Below are positions 55,865 to 63,847 of a stretch of 64,000 nt of DNA, piece by piece (the stretch's first letter is position 1; every line of letters begins with the position of its first letter). The position numbers and the translations under genes were made by a program. Origin of the DNA: Maribellus sp. CM-23 (GTDB taxonomy: Bacteria > Bacteroidota > Bacteroidia > Bacteroidales > Prolixibacteraceae). The notes beneath the pieces were generated by a model. That model had not been told where the DNA came from, ran no database searches, and was given only the letters and a program-made list of their open reading frames with translations. Location: the NCBI RefSeq assembly GCF_021354595.1, contig NZ_JADWYJ010000001.1, positions 39,446 to 103,445 on the forward strand, written 5' to 3'.

Positions 55865-56884
55865 TCAATTCAACTTAACGTGAGAACGTGACCGACTCAA
55901 CACAATAATAAATACCAATCCTCCTGCAAATCCCGTAATTACGCCAATCGGCAACTCGTTGGGGGCTATGATCGTCCGTGCAATGGTATCGCTCAGCACC
56001 AGGAAAATAGCACCTCCCAGGAAAGACCCGGCCAGCAATACGCGATAATCATTGCCAATAACCAAACGCACCAGATGCGGAATTACCAGCCCCACAAAAC
56101 CGATCACCCCGGCTACCGAAACCGCGATCCCGGTCAACAGCGAGGCCACAAAAAACAACAGGCGAACCGTTACATCGGTATTGATCCCCAGATGTTTTGC
56201 TTTGGCATTTCCCAAGCGCAGCGCATTTAGAGGTTGGGCAAAGAAATAAGTGATGATCAACCCGGCCAGCGACGAATAAAGTGCAATGCGTATTAACATC
56301 GAATTTGATTCATCGAGCGAACCCATCACCCAAAAAACAATGCTTTGCAAATTATCGGTAGTGGAAATCGACATCAAAAACATCATGGCCGACGACGAAA
56401 TAAAACTCACCATTACACCAATCAGCAACATGCTGTTGATGCTAAGCCCGGCCCTTTTTATGCTTAGAAAATAAACCAGAAACAAAGTGATTATCGCTCC
56501 TAAAAAGCCAAACACCGGAAGCGTAAGAAAACTCAGGCTATTCAGTCCAAAAACAATGGCAATGGCAATCCCCAGAGCTGCTCCTCCCGAAATTCCAAGG
56601 GTATAGGGTTCCACCAGCGGGTTGCGGTAAATTCCCTGCAAAATAGCGCCCGAAAGGCTCAGGGCTCCTCCAACGGCAATGGCCAGAATCAGTCGTGGAA
56701 TCCGGATCTGTGTCAAAATCGTAAACTCCATCGAATCGGGTTGCGAAAGTATTTGCGGGAGCCCGCCCAAACTGATGTCGATCTCGCCCGACGACAAGGA
56801 GATGGCCACCGACACGGCGAGCAAGAGCAACAAAGCCGCTAAAAACACAATCCACTTCCAATACCTGGTTCTTATTCCTGCCAT
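55865..56884 (-). CDS. btuC: Vitamin B12 ABC transporter, FecCD-type permease
   Basis: The 339-residue inner-membrane subunit of the BtuC/FecCD family has about ten helices. Family segments are RIPRLILAIAVGGALSLSG, GAILQGIYRNPLVEPYTLGI and GVIGFVGLVIPHLVRLVIGN. It lies between the binding protein (3 bp) and the ATPase (4 bp). Substrate assignment rests on the riboswitch. Confidence 0.9.
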   Translation of the reverse strand: MAGIRTRYWKWIVFLAALLLLLAVSVAISLSSGEIDISLGGLPQILSQPDSMEFTILTQIRIPRLILAIAVGGALSLSGAILQGIYRNPLVEPYTLGISGGAALGIAIAIVFGLNSLSFLTLPVFGFLGAIITLFLVYFLSIKRAGLSINSMLLIGVMVSFISSSAMMFLMSISTTDNLQSIVFWVMGSLDESNSMLIRIALYSSLAGLIITYFFAQPLNALRLGNAKAKHLGINTDVTVRLLFFVASLLTGIAVSVAGVIGFVGLVIPHLVRLVIGNDYRVLLAGSFLGGAIFLVLSDTIARTIIAPNELPIGVITGFAGGLVFIIVLSRSRSHVKLN

Positions 56885-56887
56885 TTG

Positions 56888-57712
56888 TTATTCACTTAAA
56901 AAACGATAGACATCTTCCAACGCGCTGACAAAATTCTGAGGTGTAGGACTGCACGAAGTCTCCGAATCGATCAGAAAGACCTTGCGTTTTTGCACGGCCG
57001 ACACACTTTTGTAATTCATCCACTCTTCTTTTTCCGTCTCTCCAAAACCTCCCATCGTTGCAATAATAATCACATCGGGGTTACGCATCACCACACTTTC
57101 GCGGGTCATGGTGCCCTTGGTGAGGCCTGCGGCAATGTTGGAGCCGTTGCAAAAGGTAATGAAATCGTTCATATAGGTATTTTCCAGCACCGAGAAAATC
57201 GGGCTGGCGCCAATCTGGAAAAAGATCTTCTGTGGTTTCAGCAATTTGGTTAGCTGCTGAATTTCGGTCGCCCGTCTTTCCAGCGGAGCCAGCACTTCGA
57301 GTGCGTGCTCCGAGCTTCCCAGCAGGCCGGCAATGTATTTTGTCTGTTCGCAGATTTCGGCAAAATTACGCGGCGATTTCATGGTTTCTACCCTTATTCC
57401 CAGCTTTTCCATGGCCGCAATGTCCTGTTGTTTGGTTAGCTGCAAAGCCAGCACCAGGTCGGGTTTGAGCGAAAACAGCTTTTCAATGTTTACATCGATG
57501 GTGGAGCCTACCTGGTCAACGCCGTCGTTTACCGCCTGTGTGCAGTAACTGGTACAGCCCACCAACTTGCTCTGTGCGCCAATCAGGTAAATATTTTCGG
57601 TAATGGAAGGTGCCAGCGAAACCACGCGTTGCACCCCCGCAGCAAATCCCGGAATAACAAGCAACAACAGCACTACCGACAGCCAAATGCTTTTCGCATT
57701 CATTGGATACAT
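56888..57712 (-). CDS. btuF: Vitamin B12 ABC transporter, periplasmic binding protein
   Basis: The 274-residue class III substrate-binding protein has a signal peptide (AKSIWLSVVLLLLVIPGFAAG). The fold begins RVVSLAPSITENIYLIGAQ, followed by VGCTSYC and VGSTIDVNIEKLFSLKPDLVLA, as in BtuF. The ATG at 57712 is used; an ATG three codons later is an alternative. It is the first gene of the importer unit and sits ~80 bp downstream of the riboswitch. Confidence 0.88.
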   Translation of the reverse strand: MYPMNAKSIWLSVVLLLLVIPGFAAGVQRVVSLAPSITENIYLIGAQSKLVGCTSYCTQAVNDGVDQVGSTIDVNIEKLFSLKPDLVLALQLTKQQDIAAMEKLGIRVETMKSPRNFAEICEQTKYIAGLLGSSEHALEVLAPLERRATEIQQLTKLLKPQKIFFQIGASPIFSVLENTYMNDFITFCNGSNIAAGLTKGTMTRESVVMRNPDVIIIATMGGFGETEKEEWMNYKSVSAVQKRKVFLIDSETSCSPTPQNFVSALEDVYRFLSE

Positions 57713-57789
57713 TTTTCAGTCCGGAAACAAATGGTAGAATCATGTGAATGATTTCCGACACTTTACTCCCGAAGTTCGTTCATCTTTTT

Positions 57790-58060
57790 TTTGTTGGCAG
57801 GTTTTCTGGCTTGTTCTCTGACTTCAACCTTCTCATCCGTCCACCGACGGATAATGGTGTAAGAAAAGTCAGTTTGCTTTGAACAGATCCCTCGAAAACC
57901 ATCATTTCACCTGATTATCTTCGGGATTCTGTCTTTCTAACGATCTGTATCTATACGCTCACAAATCAGAAGAAAAGCTAGAACTTACAGCTGCGGGTAC
58001 AGCTCCGGAATTAAACCGGATTCCCTTTTAACGATCCTTCGTTACCAACCGCGGTAAAGG
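57790..58060 (-). promoter_or_regulatory. Cobalamin riboswitch
   Basis: Read on the minus strand the region holds the conserved aptamer blocks in order. AAAGGGAATCCGG (near 58026) leads into ATTCCGGAGCTGTACCCGC and AGCTGTAAG, matching GGGAA..GGTnnnATTCC..GCnGnCCCGCnACTGTAA. Variable arms follow, then GTCAGAGAACAAGCCAGAAAACCTGCC-type sequence near 57795-57820, the 3' end of the class. It ends ~80 bp before btuF. Binding of adenosylcobalamin is expected to lower importer expression. Confidence 0.9.
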
Positions 58061-58163
58061 TAGAAAATTTTTCGTGGCAGTTGACCGGTCGGGCAAAGCA
58101 AGTCAGCACCTTGTTGGATTTACTTTCGTTTTTCAGGCTTAACAGGCTGGGGAAAAACCTCTT

Positions 58164-58499
58164 TGGGACATCCTGCTTATTTCCAGAGATGGGATGCTTA
58201 CTTCCATTGTTGGTATGCATGTTTCCTTAATTGGAATGCGAGTTTCCTAAATCAGACTGCCTATTTCCTTCGACAGGATGCTTATTTCCTTTTAACGACA
58301 GCTTACTTCCTCTGATGGGATGCTTATTTCTATTAATGGGATCCTTACTTCCTCTGGTGGAATGCATATTTCTTTCATCGACATGCGTATTTCCTTGATC
58401 TACATGCATGTTTCCAAAATTGGATTGACTATTTCCTTTTACCGACAGCTTACTTCCTCTGACAGGATGCTTATTTCTTTCATTGACATGCGCGTTTCC
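58164..58499. repeat. Array A: sixteen tandem 21-bp units
   Basis: The plus strand can be cut into sixteen consecutive 21-bp units, each ending in TTTCC/CTTCC or TTTCT, with no insertions or deletions; the block ends fall at 58184, 58205, 58226 and so on to 58499. The consensus is roughly nnnnnnnGGATGCnTATTTCC. Subfamilies repeat in order, for example a TTTTAnCGACAGCTTACTTCC unit followed by TCTGAnnGGATGCTTATTTCT at both 58290 and 58437, showing block duplication. On the minus strand it reads as heptapeptides (xGNKHPx, xGSKLSx), but a stop in one unit argues against a gene. A conserved tail (58500-58581) follows. Confidence 0.9.
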
Positions 58500-58613
58500 A
58501 AAATCATCCTCTTTGTTTGTTGATTTCGATTTCATGCATTTGCATGCCTGTAAAATACTTCGGAATACTCCTGATTACAGGTTGGCATGAGCGGGGTTTA
58601 TCCAGGATCGGCA

Positions 58614-58649
58614 ACAAAAAAAGGAGAACATTGAGTGTCCCCCTTTTTA
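58614..58649 (-). terminator. Terminator of the secreted-protein gene at 58671
   Basis: An imperfect AAAAAGGgGgACA / TGTtCtCCTTTTT stem on the minus strand is followed by a T run, just after the gene's stop codon. The 21-bp array lies beyond it. Confidence 0.55.
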
Positions 58650-58670
58650 AACAAATATGCAGTTTTTTTC

Positions 58671-59480
58671 TTATAGCAGTTTCCTTACAACTACAGATCC
58701 GGCTATTACAACGAATAATCCCAGTATCCACCAGTAACTTACCGGTACCGCCAACGGCGGGCCCAACACTACATTGCCGGTGCTGTTTACTTCAACAGTG
58801 TAGTCGCCCATATCGCCATTAGAAAAGGTTGTAACAACTAAATCATATGTTCCTTCGGGCAAATTTGGGAGTGTCAATTTTGAAAGCAAGCCATCACCTC
58901 CGTCATCGTTAGAAAGTACAAGGTTCTGTTTAGGATTCAGGGGATCAAATGAACAATAGAGAAACAAATAACTATCGTCAAGACTTGTAGGCTCGACCAC
59001 CTCAATAGTGACATCACCGGCTGTGGTTACAGTAAGCTTATGACGATTGTAGTATACGTTAGAGCCCGATCCGGAAAGATCGCCCTGGGTTGCACACAAA
59101 TCCGACGGATTATAACTGGATCCCGCAACCCTGTTATAAGTTTTACTACCTGTGTTTAGTGTACCATTGCTGGTAAAACCGGATGTAATTGCAGCACTGC
59201 TTGCCGACTGAGCTGATTTAAGTGCCATTGAAGTACCGGCGGTTAGCTCCTTTAGCATAGCGTCCACCTGGTTTTGCAATGCTTCAGGAACGGTACTGCC
59301 ATTTGACCGGTATGTGAAATAGTCAGTTAAAGCCGATTCAGCAGTTTGCATTTCCACGGTGCTTGCATTTGTTGCCAGTTGGTATTTGAGGGCCAAAGCA
59401 TGAGCTTTATCCTGTATCTCGGTCTGGCAATAACCCGATAATGAAACAATCAATAGTAGAACAGTTAAAAGTTTTCCCAT
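58671..59480 (-). CDS. Secreted protein with a C-terminal membrane tail
   Basis: The 269-residue protein, from the ATG at 59480, has a signal peptide (MGKLLTVLLLIVSLSGYCQ). It carries a low-complexity Ser/Ala/Thr middle and a PPC-like beta domain (about 115-240, with YNRHKLTVTTAGDVTIEV, DDSYLFLYCSFDP and GTYDLVVTTFSNGDMGDYTVEV). It ends PVSYWWILGLFVVIAG plus VVVRKLL: a Pro-Val-Ser-x-Trp motif, one helix and basic residues, resembling a sorting or anchoring tail. It is flanked on both sides by copies of the 21-bp repeat element. Function unknown. Confidence 0.75.
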   Translation of the reverse strand: MGKLLTVLLLIVSLSGYCQTEIQDKAHALALKYQLATNASTVEMQTAESALTDYFTYRSNGSTVPEALQNQVDAMLKELTAGTSMALKSAQSASSAAITSGFTSNGTLNTGSKTYNRVAGSSYNPSDLCATQGDLSGSGSNVYYNRHKLTVTTAGDVTIEVVEPTSLDDSYLFLYCSFDPLNPKQNLVLSNDDGGDGLLSKLTLPNLPEGTYDLVVTTFSNGDMGDYTVEVNSTGNVVLGPPLAVPVSYWWILGLFVVIAGSVVVRKLL

Positions 59481-59619
59481 AATTTTTGTGTTTTTAAAAG
59501 ACATTTTGAACAAAAGTAATCTATTATTGATAAACAGGAATAACATCAACTAGCTGTTAGAAAACACATTTCATAAGAAATAACTTGAGAGACCAGGGTA
59601 AAACCACCTTTGGGAATCT

Positions 59620-59760
59620 TGCTTTTTTTCTTAATCAGAACGCTTACTTCCTTCGTCGGAATGCGTGTTTCCTAAATAAGATTGTTTATTTGTTGATTTA
59701 GATTTCAGAGATTTGTATGCCAGGAAAAATACTTCAAAATATTCCTGATTATCAATCAGA
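59620..59760. repeat. Copy B of the 21-bp repeat element (short form)
   Basis: The same element as array A, in the same orientation, but with only two or three intact 21-bp units (TTAATCAGAACGCTTACTTCC, TTCGTCGGAATGCGTGTTTCC, then a decayed unit). Both flanks also match array A. On the left, ACCTTTGGGAATCTTGC corresponds to CTCTTTGGGACATCCTGC. On the right, TTTGTTGATTTAGATTTCAG and the following AAATACTTCaaAATAnTCCTGATTA correspond to 58515-58578. So A and B are homologous elements that differ in unit number. Confidence 0.8.
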
Positions 59761-59770
59761 AAATGTCATT

Positions 59771-60361
59771 TTATCTAATGCCTGGCAATGTGAGGCTCAA
59801 TAAATAGAAATAAAATACTCCGATAAGCACGATAAAAACAAAGCTCCACCTTGGCTTTATACCCTTTATATCTGTCAGAATCGAATTGATCTTTTCTCGT
59901 TCCGTTCTAACAACCTTTGTATTGGCGAGAAAATCTCCTATTCTTCGCTGGGGGTTTATAAAGCCAATAAGCACCTCCAAAGGCCATGCAACCGTGATGG
60001 TCAGGTTGCGAACAAAACACTGTAATTCACTGGCTGGTTTCTCAGTTTGCCGACTAATCACCTGATACCCGACAATTCGTTTTGCCAGACTTTTTCCTCT
60101 AATAAAATCTTTGTTCAGATAAATAAATATCAGTGAGAAGAACAACATCAATGAAATTTCTTCGGGCATCTTTAAAGTATCATTACTAACAAGAATCATC
60201 AGTATTATCAAAGGTGGAACAATGACTATGATCATTATCAAGTGGTCCAGCAACATACTTGAAATCCGGAGAAACCGTGAATTCAGATCGACCGTCTCTG
60301 ATGTACTTTCAACGGAGACCTCTTTCTGCGCACTGTTTGAGGCAATCATTTTATTATGCAT
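59771..60361 (-). CDS. RDD-family membrane protein
   Basis: The 196-residue RDD-type membrane protein has three to four helices (about 38-60, 70-86, 170-190). It contains RISSMLLDHLIMIIVIV (an Arg/Asp start), the KSLAKRIVGYQVISRQT loop and QRRIGDFLANTKVV. RDD proteins are often ion or proton antiporters or accessory proteins, with function unproven in most cases. It lies 75 bp downstream of the DUF4349 gene on the same strand. Confidence 0.85.
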   Translation of the reverse strand: MHNKMIASNSAQKEVSVESTSETVDLNSRFLRISSMLLDHLIMIIVIVPPLIILMILVSNDTLKMPEEISLMLFFSLIFIYLNKDFIRGKSLAKRIVGYQVISRQTEKPASELQCFVRNLTITVAWPLEVLIGFINPQRRIGDFLANTKVVRTEREKINSILTDIKGIKPRWSFVFIVLIGVFYFYLLSLTLPGIR

Positions 60362-60436
60362 AACAAATTAGTGTCGAACGTTAATGTTTGTAATATCTGC
60401 AGGGCTGTCTATCCTTATTCGGTCTGCACCACAATT

Positions 60437-61282
60437 CTATTTCTTAGTTTTCCTTTTTCCCAGCCGTATCAGGCCATAAACAAACAGCGTTACAATCATC
60501 CAAAACGGCCACAGGTTAACCACAAAGAGGATAAAATCGACAAAGCCAAACCAGCCTTTCGACAGAGCCTGTTTTAATCTTTCGCCAAAATTATCGCGGT
60601 CGGTCGGATTGTACTTAAAATCTTTTCGTTTCGAGAGCGTCAGGTTCAACGTACTGTAATCGACCAAATCGCCCAGGTATTTCAGCCTGCCGGTGGTACT
60701 TTCTATCTCCTCTTCCAAGCCACGGATTTCCTCTTGAATCTCCAGTATCTCTTTTACCGTTTTTGCCTGGGCCAGCAGCTCGTTGTAGCGTGCCAGGTAA
60801 TTCTTTTTGTTTTGAAGCCGGGTTTCCAAATCGATGAACTGATCGGTTACATCCCGTGCATCGATCTCCTTGTATTTTATTTCGCCCTTGCCTTTTTCCA
60901 CCTCGCTGATAAAGCGGTCGAAGTTTGACGCGGGGATCCTGATTTTTAAGTCATACGACGATTCGCGGTCGGTATTGTTATAGCGCTCGTTGTCGTAATA
61001 ACCCTCATAGATTTTCACCAATGTATCCACACGCGCTTTGGTACTTTCGAGGTCTTTTACCTCTATCCCCAAACGCCCGTCTTTGATGATTTTCTTTTTC
61101 ACCACTTCCTGCTCTTTCACCGGGGGCGGCGGAGGTGGTGGCGGACTGAACTGATCTCTACGGTCCATTGGCATTGTGTCGTCGTATTGCTCACCTAAAG
61201 CATACGAAGCCTCGCCTCCCGGCTGTTGCCTGCACGAAGCAAGTAAAACGGTTAAAAAGATGATGGCAAAAATCGATTTCAT
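60437..61282 (-). CDS. DUF4349 lipoprotein
   Basis: The 281-residue protein has a lipobox (LLASC, Cys17), a short proline run (eight Pro, about 48-55), an alpha/beta domain, a long coiled coil (about 150-205, ETRLQNKKNYLARYNEL then EILEIQEEIRGLEEEIES) and a C-terminal transmembrane helix (about 248-268). This is the DUF4349 layout, an envelope family of unknown role. It probably spans the periplasm between a lipid anchor and the inner membrane. Confidence 0.88.
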   Translation of the reverse strand: MKSIFAIIFLTVLLASCRQQPGGEASYALGEQYDDTMPMDRRDQFSPPPPPPPPVKEQEVVKKKIIKDGRLGIEVKDLESTKARVDTLVKIYEGYYDNERYNNTDRESSYDLKIRIPASNFDRFISEVEKGKGEIKYKEIDARDVTDQFIDLETRLQNKKNYLARYNELLAQAKTVKEILEIQEEIRGLEEEIESTTGRLKYLGDLVDYSTLNLTLSKRKDFKYNPTDRDNFGERLKQALSKGWFGFVDFILFVVNLWPFWMIVTLFVYGLIRLGKRKTKK

Positions 61283-61461
61283 TGGGTATGGTTTTTTATT
61301 TTAGTTGAGATAAGACCCGCATAATTTATGAAACCAATATATGCAGGGAGTACTCTTTTATAACATGTTGCTTTCGCTAAATATACAAATTACAATGCTT
61401 CGGAAACGCTCTCCCGGCAAGTAAATGCTGTCAGTCTGTACATTGGGTTGATTTACCCTTG

Positions 61462-62244
61462 CTACCAGGCATTCGTCTCATCCAGTCCCATATCGTTCGG
61501 ATTATTCGGATCCCAGTCCATGTCCGCCTCATCGGGCAAAGGCACAATACTCTGCCACGCACCTTCGTCTACATGATCGCCCTCATCTGTCTGAGACCTC
61601 CAGTTAAAACTGATATGGTTGGGGTAATAATACCTCGGATCCTCGTCATCAATCGTATAGCCATAGGCAACGTCTGTCCATAAATCCACCATGTTGCCGT
61701 CATTTACCTCCGCCTGCGCATTTACTTCTTCATCCGCCATACTTGTATTAACGTCGCGTAGTCCGGGCGTCAGGTTCCAGGCCTTATCACCCGGCCCGCC
61801 TAATCTCCCGTTCCATAGATGCATTCGGAATACATCGTCCATAATGAAGTTCTCGGCCAACTCGCCCCATCCAACAGGATCTTCCGACGGGTTATTGGCA
61901 CCGGCCTCCAGGGTTGCACCTGAAACCGTGGCTTCCACATGCGAAGCTCTGCCGTCATCTTCCTGATGGCCGAAATAATGTATGTCGATTTGCCGCTGAA
62001 CCACCCCATCCACATCGCCCGAAGAAACGGCCTTCAGTTGCGTGGCTATTTTTGCCTGCGGGCTGTTGTTGGCCATTGCCTGTAATTTTCTTTGCGCAAG
62101 GATTTCCGGCCGGTTGTCGGCCATTCGAAATGCAACATCACCACTCTTCTTTTTTTGAAGCGATCCACTCTGCCCGGATTTACTTTTATTCTCCTGCTTT
62201 TTGTCTGCACGGGTATTCATCATCTGTTTATTTTGAGGTTTCAA
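61462..62244 (-). CDS. Candidate eCIS-type effector with nuclease-like C-terminal domain
   Basis: The 260-residue protein has no signal peptide. The Lys/Gln-rich start leads to NRPEILAQRKLQAMANNSPQ (44-63), the motif that opens many Bacteroidota proteins loaded into extracellular contractile injection systems, usually ahead of a DUF4157 domain that is missing here. The C-terminal part (about 85-260) contains MHLWNGRLGGPG (141-152), AWNLTPGLRDVNTSM (155-169) and YYPNHISFNWR. These resemble the DNA/RNA non-specific endonuclease-like cores of polymorphic toxins. It ends in an acidic tail. No injection-system structural genes or immunity gene are evident nearby, so it would be an orphan cargo. 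Confidence 0.6.
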   Translation of the reverse strand: MKPQNKQMMNTRADKKQENKSKSGQSGSLQKKKSGDVAFRMADNRPEILAQRKLQAMANNSPQAKIATQLKAVSSGDVDGVVQRQIDIHYFGHQEDDGRASHVEATVSGATLEAGANNPSEDPVGWGELAENFIMDDVFRMHLWNGRLGGPGDKAWNLTPGLRDVNTSMADEEVNAQAEVNDGNMVDLWTDVAYGYTIDDEDPRYYYPNHISFNWRSQTDEGDHVDEGAWQSIVPLPDEADMDWDPNNPNDMGLDETNAW

Positions 62245-62423
62245 TCATTTCGTTGCCACATTATGTCTCCAACAGGCGGGGCATTTCCGAACACAAATCA
62301 AACTGCCAACCGGAATTCAACCGGGCATAATAACCCATCCTGTCATTTTTACCACCTCAATTTCCTGAATTTTCTTTACATCGTCAAGTCCCAAGGCCAC
62401 CTTAACATTTTCGGGAGTTGAAA

Positions 62424-63140
62424 TCAGCTTTTGCTTTTGCTGTCTTTTGCACTCATTAACGCGTTAAAACAGGCGGGAATACCGGTCTCAAAAGTCATTT
62501 CTTTTTGGGTAACCGGATGCTTGATGGTGAGCGAGCACGAATGCAGCATCAAACGTTTTACGGCTTTGTCGGCCAAGCCGTACACTTTGTCGCCGGCAAC
62601 AGGATGCCCCTTTTCCGCAAAATGAACGCGTATCTGGTTTTTTCTTCCGGTAAAAAGATCAATTTCCACGAGGCTGTACTTTTCGCTTTCTTTTAGCACC
62701 CGGTACCCTGTTTTTGCAAACTTCCCCATGGCCTTGTTTTTGGTGGAATACACCTTAAACATTTTGTTTTCGGCCAGGTACGATTCAATGATCCCTTCTT
62801 TATCGTTGAGTTTCCCGCCTAGAACTGCCACGTATTTTTTTCGGAAATCAGCCCAGTTTTGCTGTAAAAAGAACTTGGCCTTTTCGCTTTTGGCAAACAC
62901 AAGCAGTCCCGAAGTGTCCCTGTCGAGGCGGTGAACAATAAAAACCCGCTCCCTTGATTTTGGGTTTCCTTTTTTCACATAGGCATTTAATAAGAAATGT
63001 GCACAGTGCTGTTTGTCCCTGTCGGTGCCCATCGACAACAAGCCGCTTATTTTATCCACCACAATAATCTCGCGGTCTTCGTACACAATTTCAAGCCCCC
63101 GCGGCTGGTGCTTTTTCGCCCCCATTTTATTGTCCGACAT
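62424..63140 (-). CDS. RluA-family pseudouridine synthase
   Basis: Isomerises uridine in rRNA or tRNA. The 238-residue protein shows the catalytic block VHRLDRDTSGLLVFAKS (the Asp in LDRDTS), preceded by IIVVDKISGLLSM and followed by KKYVAVLGG and GRKNQIRVHFAEKGHPVAGD. It has no S4 domain, like the short RluA/TruC type. Target site unknown. Confidence 0.93.
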   Translation of the reverse strand: MSDNKMGAKKHQPRGLEIVYEDREIIVVDKISGLLSMGTDRDKQHCAHFLLNAYVKKGNPKSRERVFIVHRLDRDTSGLLVFAKSEKAKFFLQQNWADFRKKYVAVLGGKLNDKEGIIESYLAENKMFKVYSTKNKAMGKFAKTGYRVLKESEKYSLVEIDLFTGRKNQIRVHFAEKGHPVAGDKVYGLADKAVKRLMLHSCSLTIKHPVTQKEMTFETGIPACFNALMSAKDSKSKS

Positions 63141-63363
63141 ACTTTTTCTCTGAATTGATTGCGAAGATCGTCATATTTTGGGATTATAGCGTGGCTGGCA
63201 GAAATGATAGGGATGAAATAGGTGGGAAAACGGTAAATTGTATGTTACGTAGGGGATTTCGGAGAGCGTCACTGTCGACCGTTACGCCTTAATTTGATAA
63301 AAGCTGGAATGCCCGAAAACCGCTGAAACCCCTATGGAATATGCAAAATGTTGTGTGTAGTGT

Positions 63364-63846
63364 TTATTTTTCTCTTATTCGTTCAAAAGATATTACAAAC
63401 CATTTCAATCGTTTTATTATGTGCAAGATAAAATATATTGAAAGAATAATCGCAATCTTATCGTGAATCTCTATGAATCCATTCCGAGTCGATTCGTTTC
63501 CATTCATAAAATCAATAATCCAAGGAATAAATCCTGTAATGGCAACTAGTAAAAAGATTACCGTTAAAGTAATTACTTGTCTGTTTTTATTGAATAATCT
63601 TTTTGAAATCACGTTTTTGTACCATTTCCAATGAAGCAAAATATGGAAAACGAATAAAATTAAGAGTATGATAATTGATATCTTATGAAAAATTGACCAG
63701 TCAGAATAATCAAGACCTATTACACTTTTATCTAATGGCTTGTAACCATGATTTCCCATGTGATATTCTAACTGAATTAATAATCCTGTATATATTGTCA
63801 ATACAGTAGTGATGAGTAAACCAAGATTCGTGATAAGTTTTTTCAT
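63364..63846 (-). CDS. DUF4405-like membrane protein (cytochrome b561-like)
   Basis: The 160-residue protein starts at the ATG at 63846. It has four helices (about 3-22, 47-70, 82-103, 125-142) with paired histidines (FHKISIIILLILFVFHILLH, IHDKIAIILSIYFILHI) spaced as in DUF4405/b-type cytochromes, so heme binding is plausible. It begins 1 bp after the stop of the upstream partial gene, so the two are probably co-transcribed. Confidence 0.75.
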   Translation of the reverse strand: MKKLITNLGLLITTVLTIYTGLLIQLEYHMGNHGYKPLDKSVIGLDYSDWSIFHKISIIILLILFVFHILLHWKWYKNVISKRLFNKNRQVITLTVIFLLVAITGFIPWIIDFMNGNESTRNGFIEIHDKIAIILSIYFILHIIKRLKWFVISFERIREK

Positions 63847-63847
63847 A

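Noticed and set aside
53209..57712. tonB as part of the B12 operon
   Set aside because: A different gene with its own terminator (54018-54050) lies between them, so there is no common transcript.
58011..58220. A short minus-strand frame between the array and btuF
   Set aside because: It covers the 5' part of the cobalamin riboswitch and part of the array, so it is not a plausible gene.
58227..58535. A frame encoding heptapeptide repeats (xGNKHPx type)
   Set aside because: It is a consequence of the 21-bp period. A stop codon interrupts the next units and no leader sequence supports translation. Treated as a DNA repeat.
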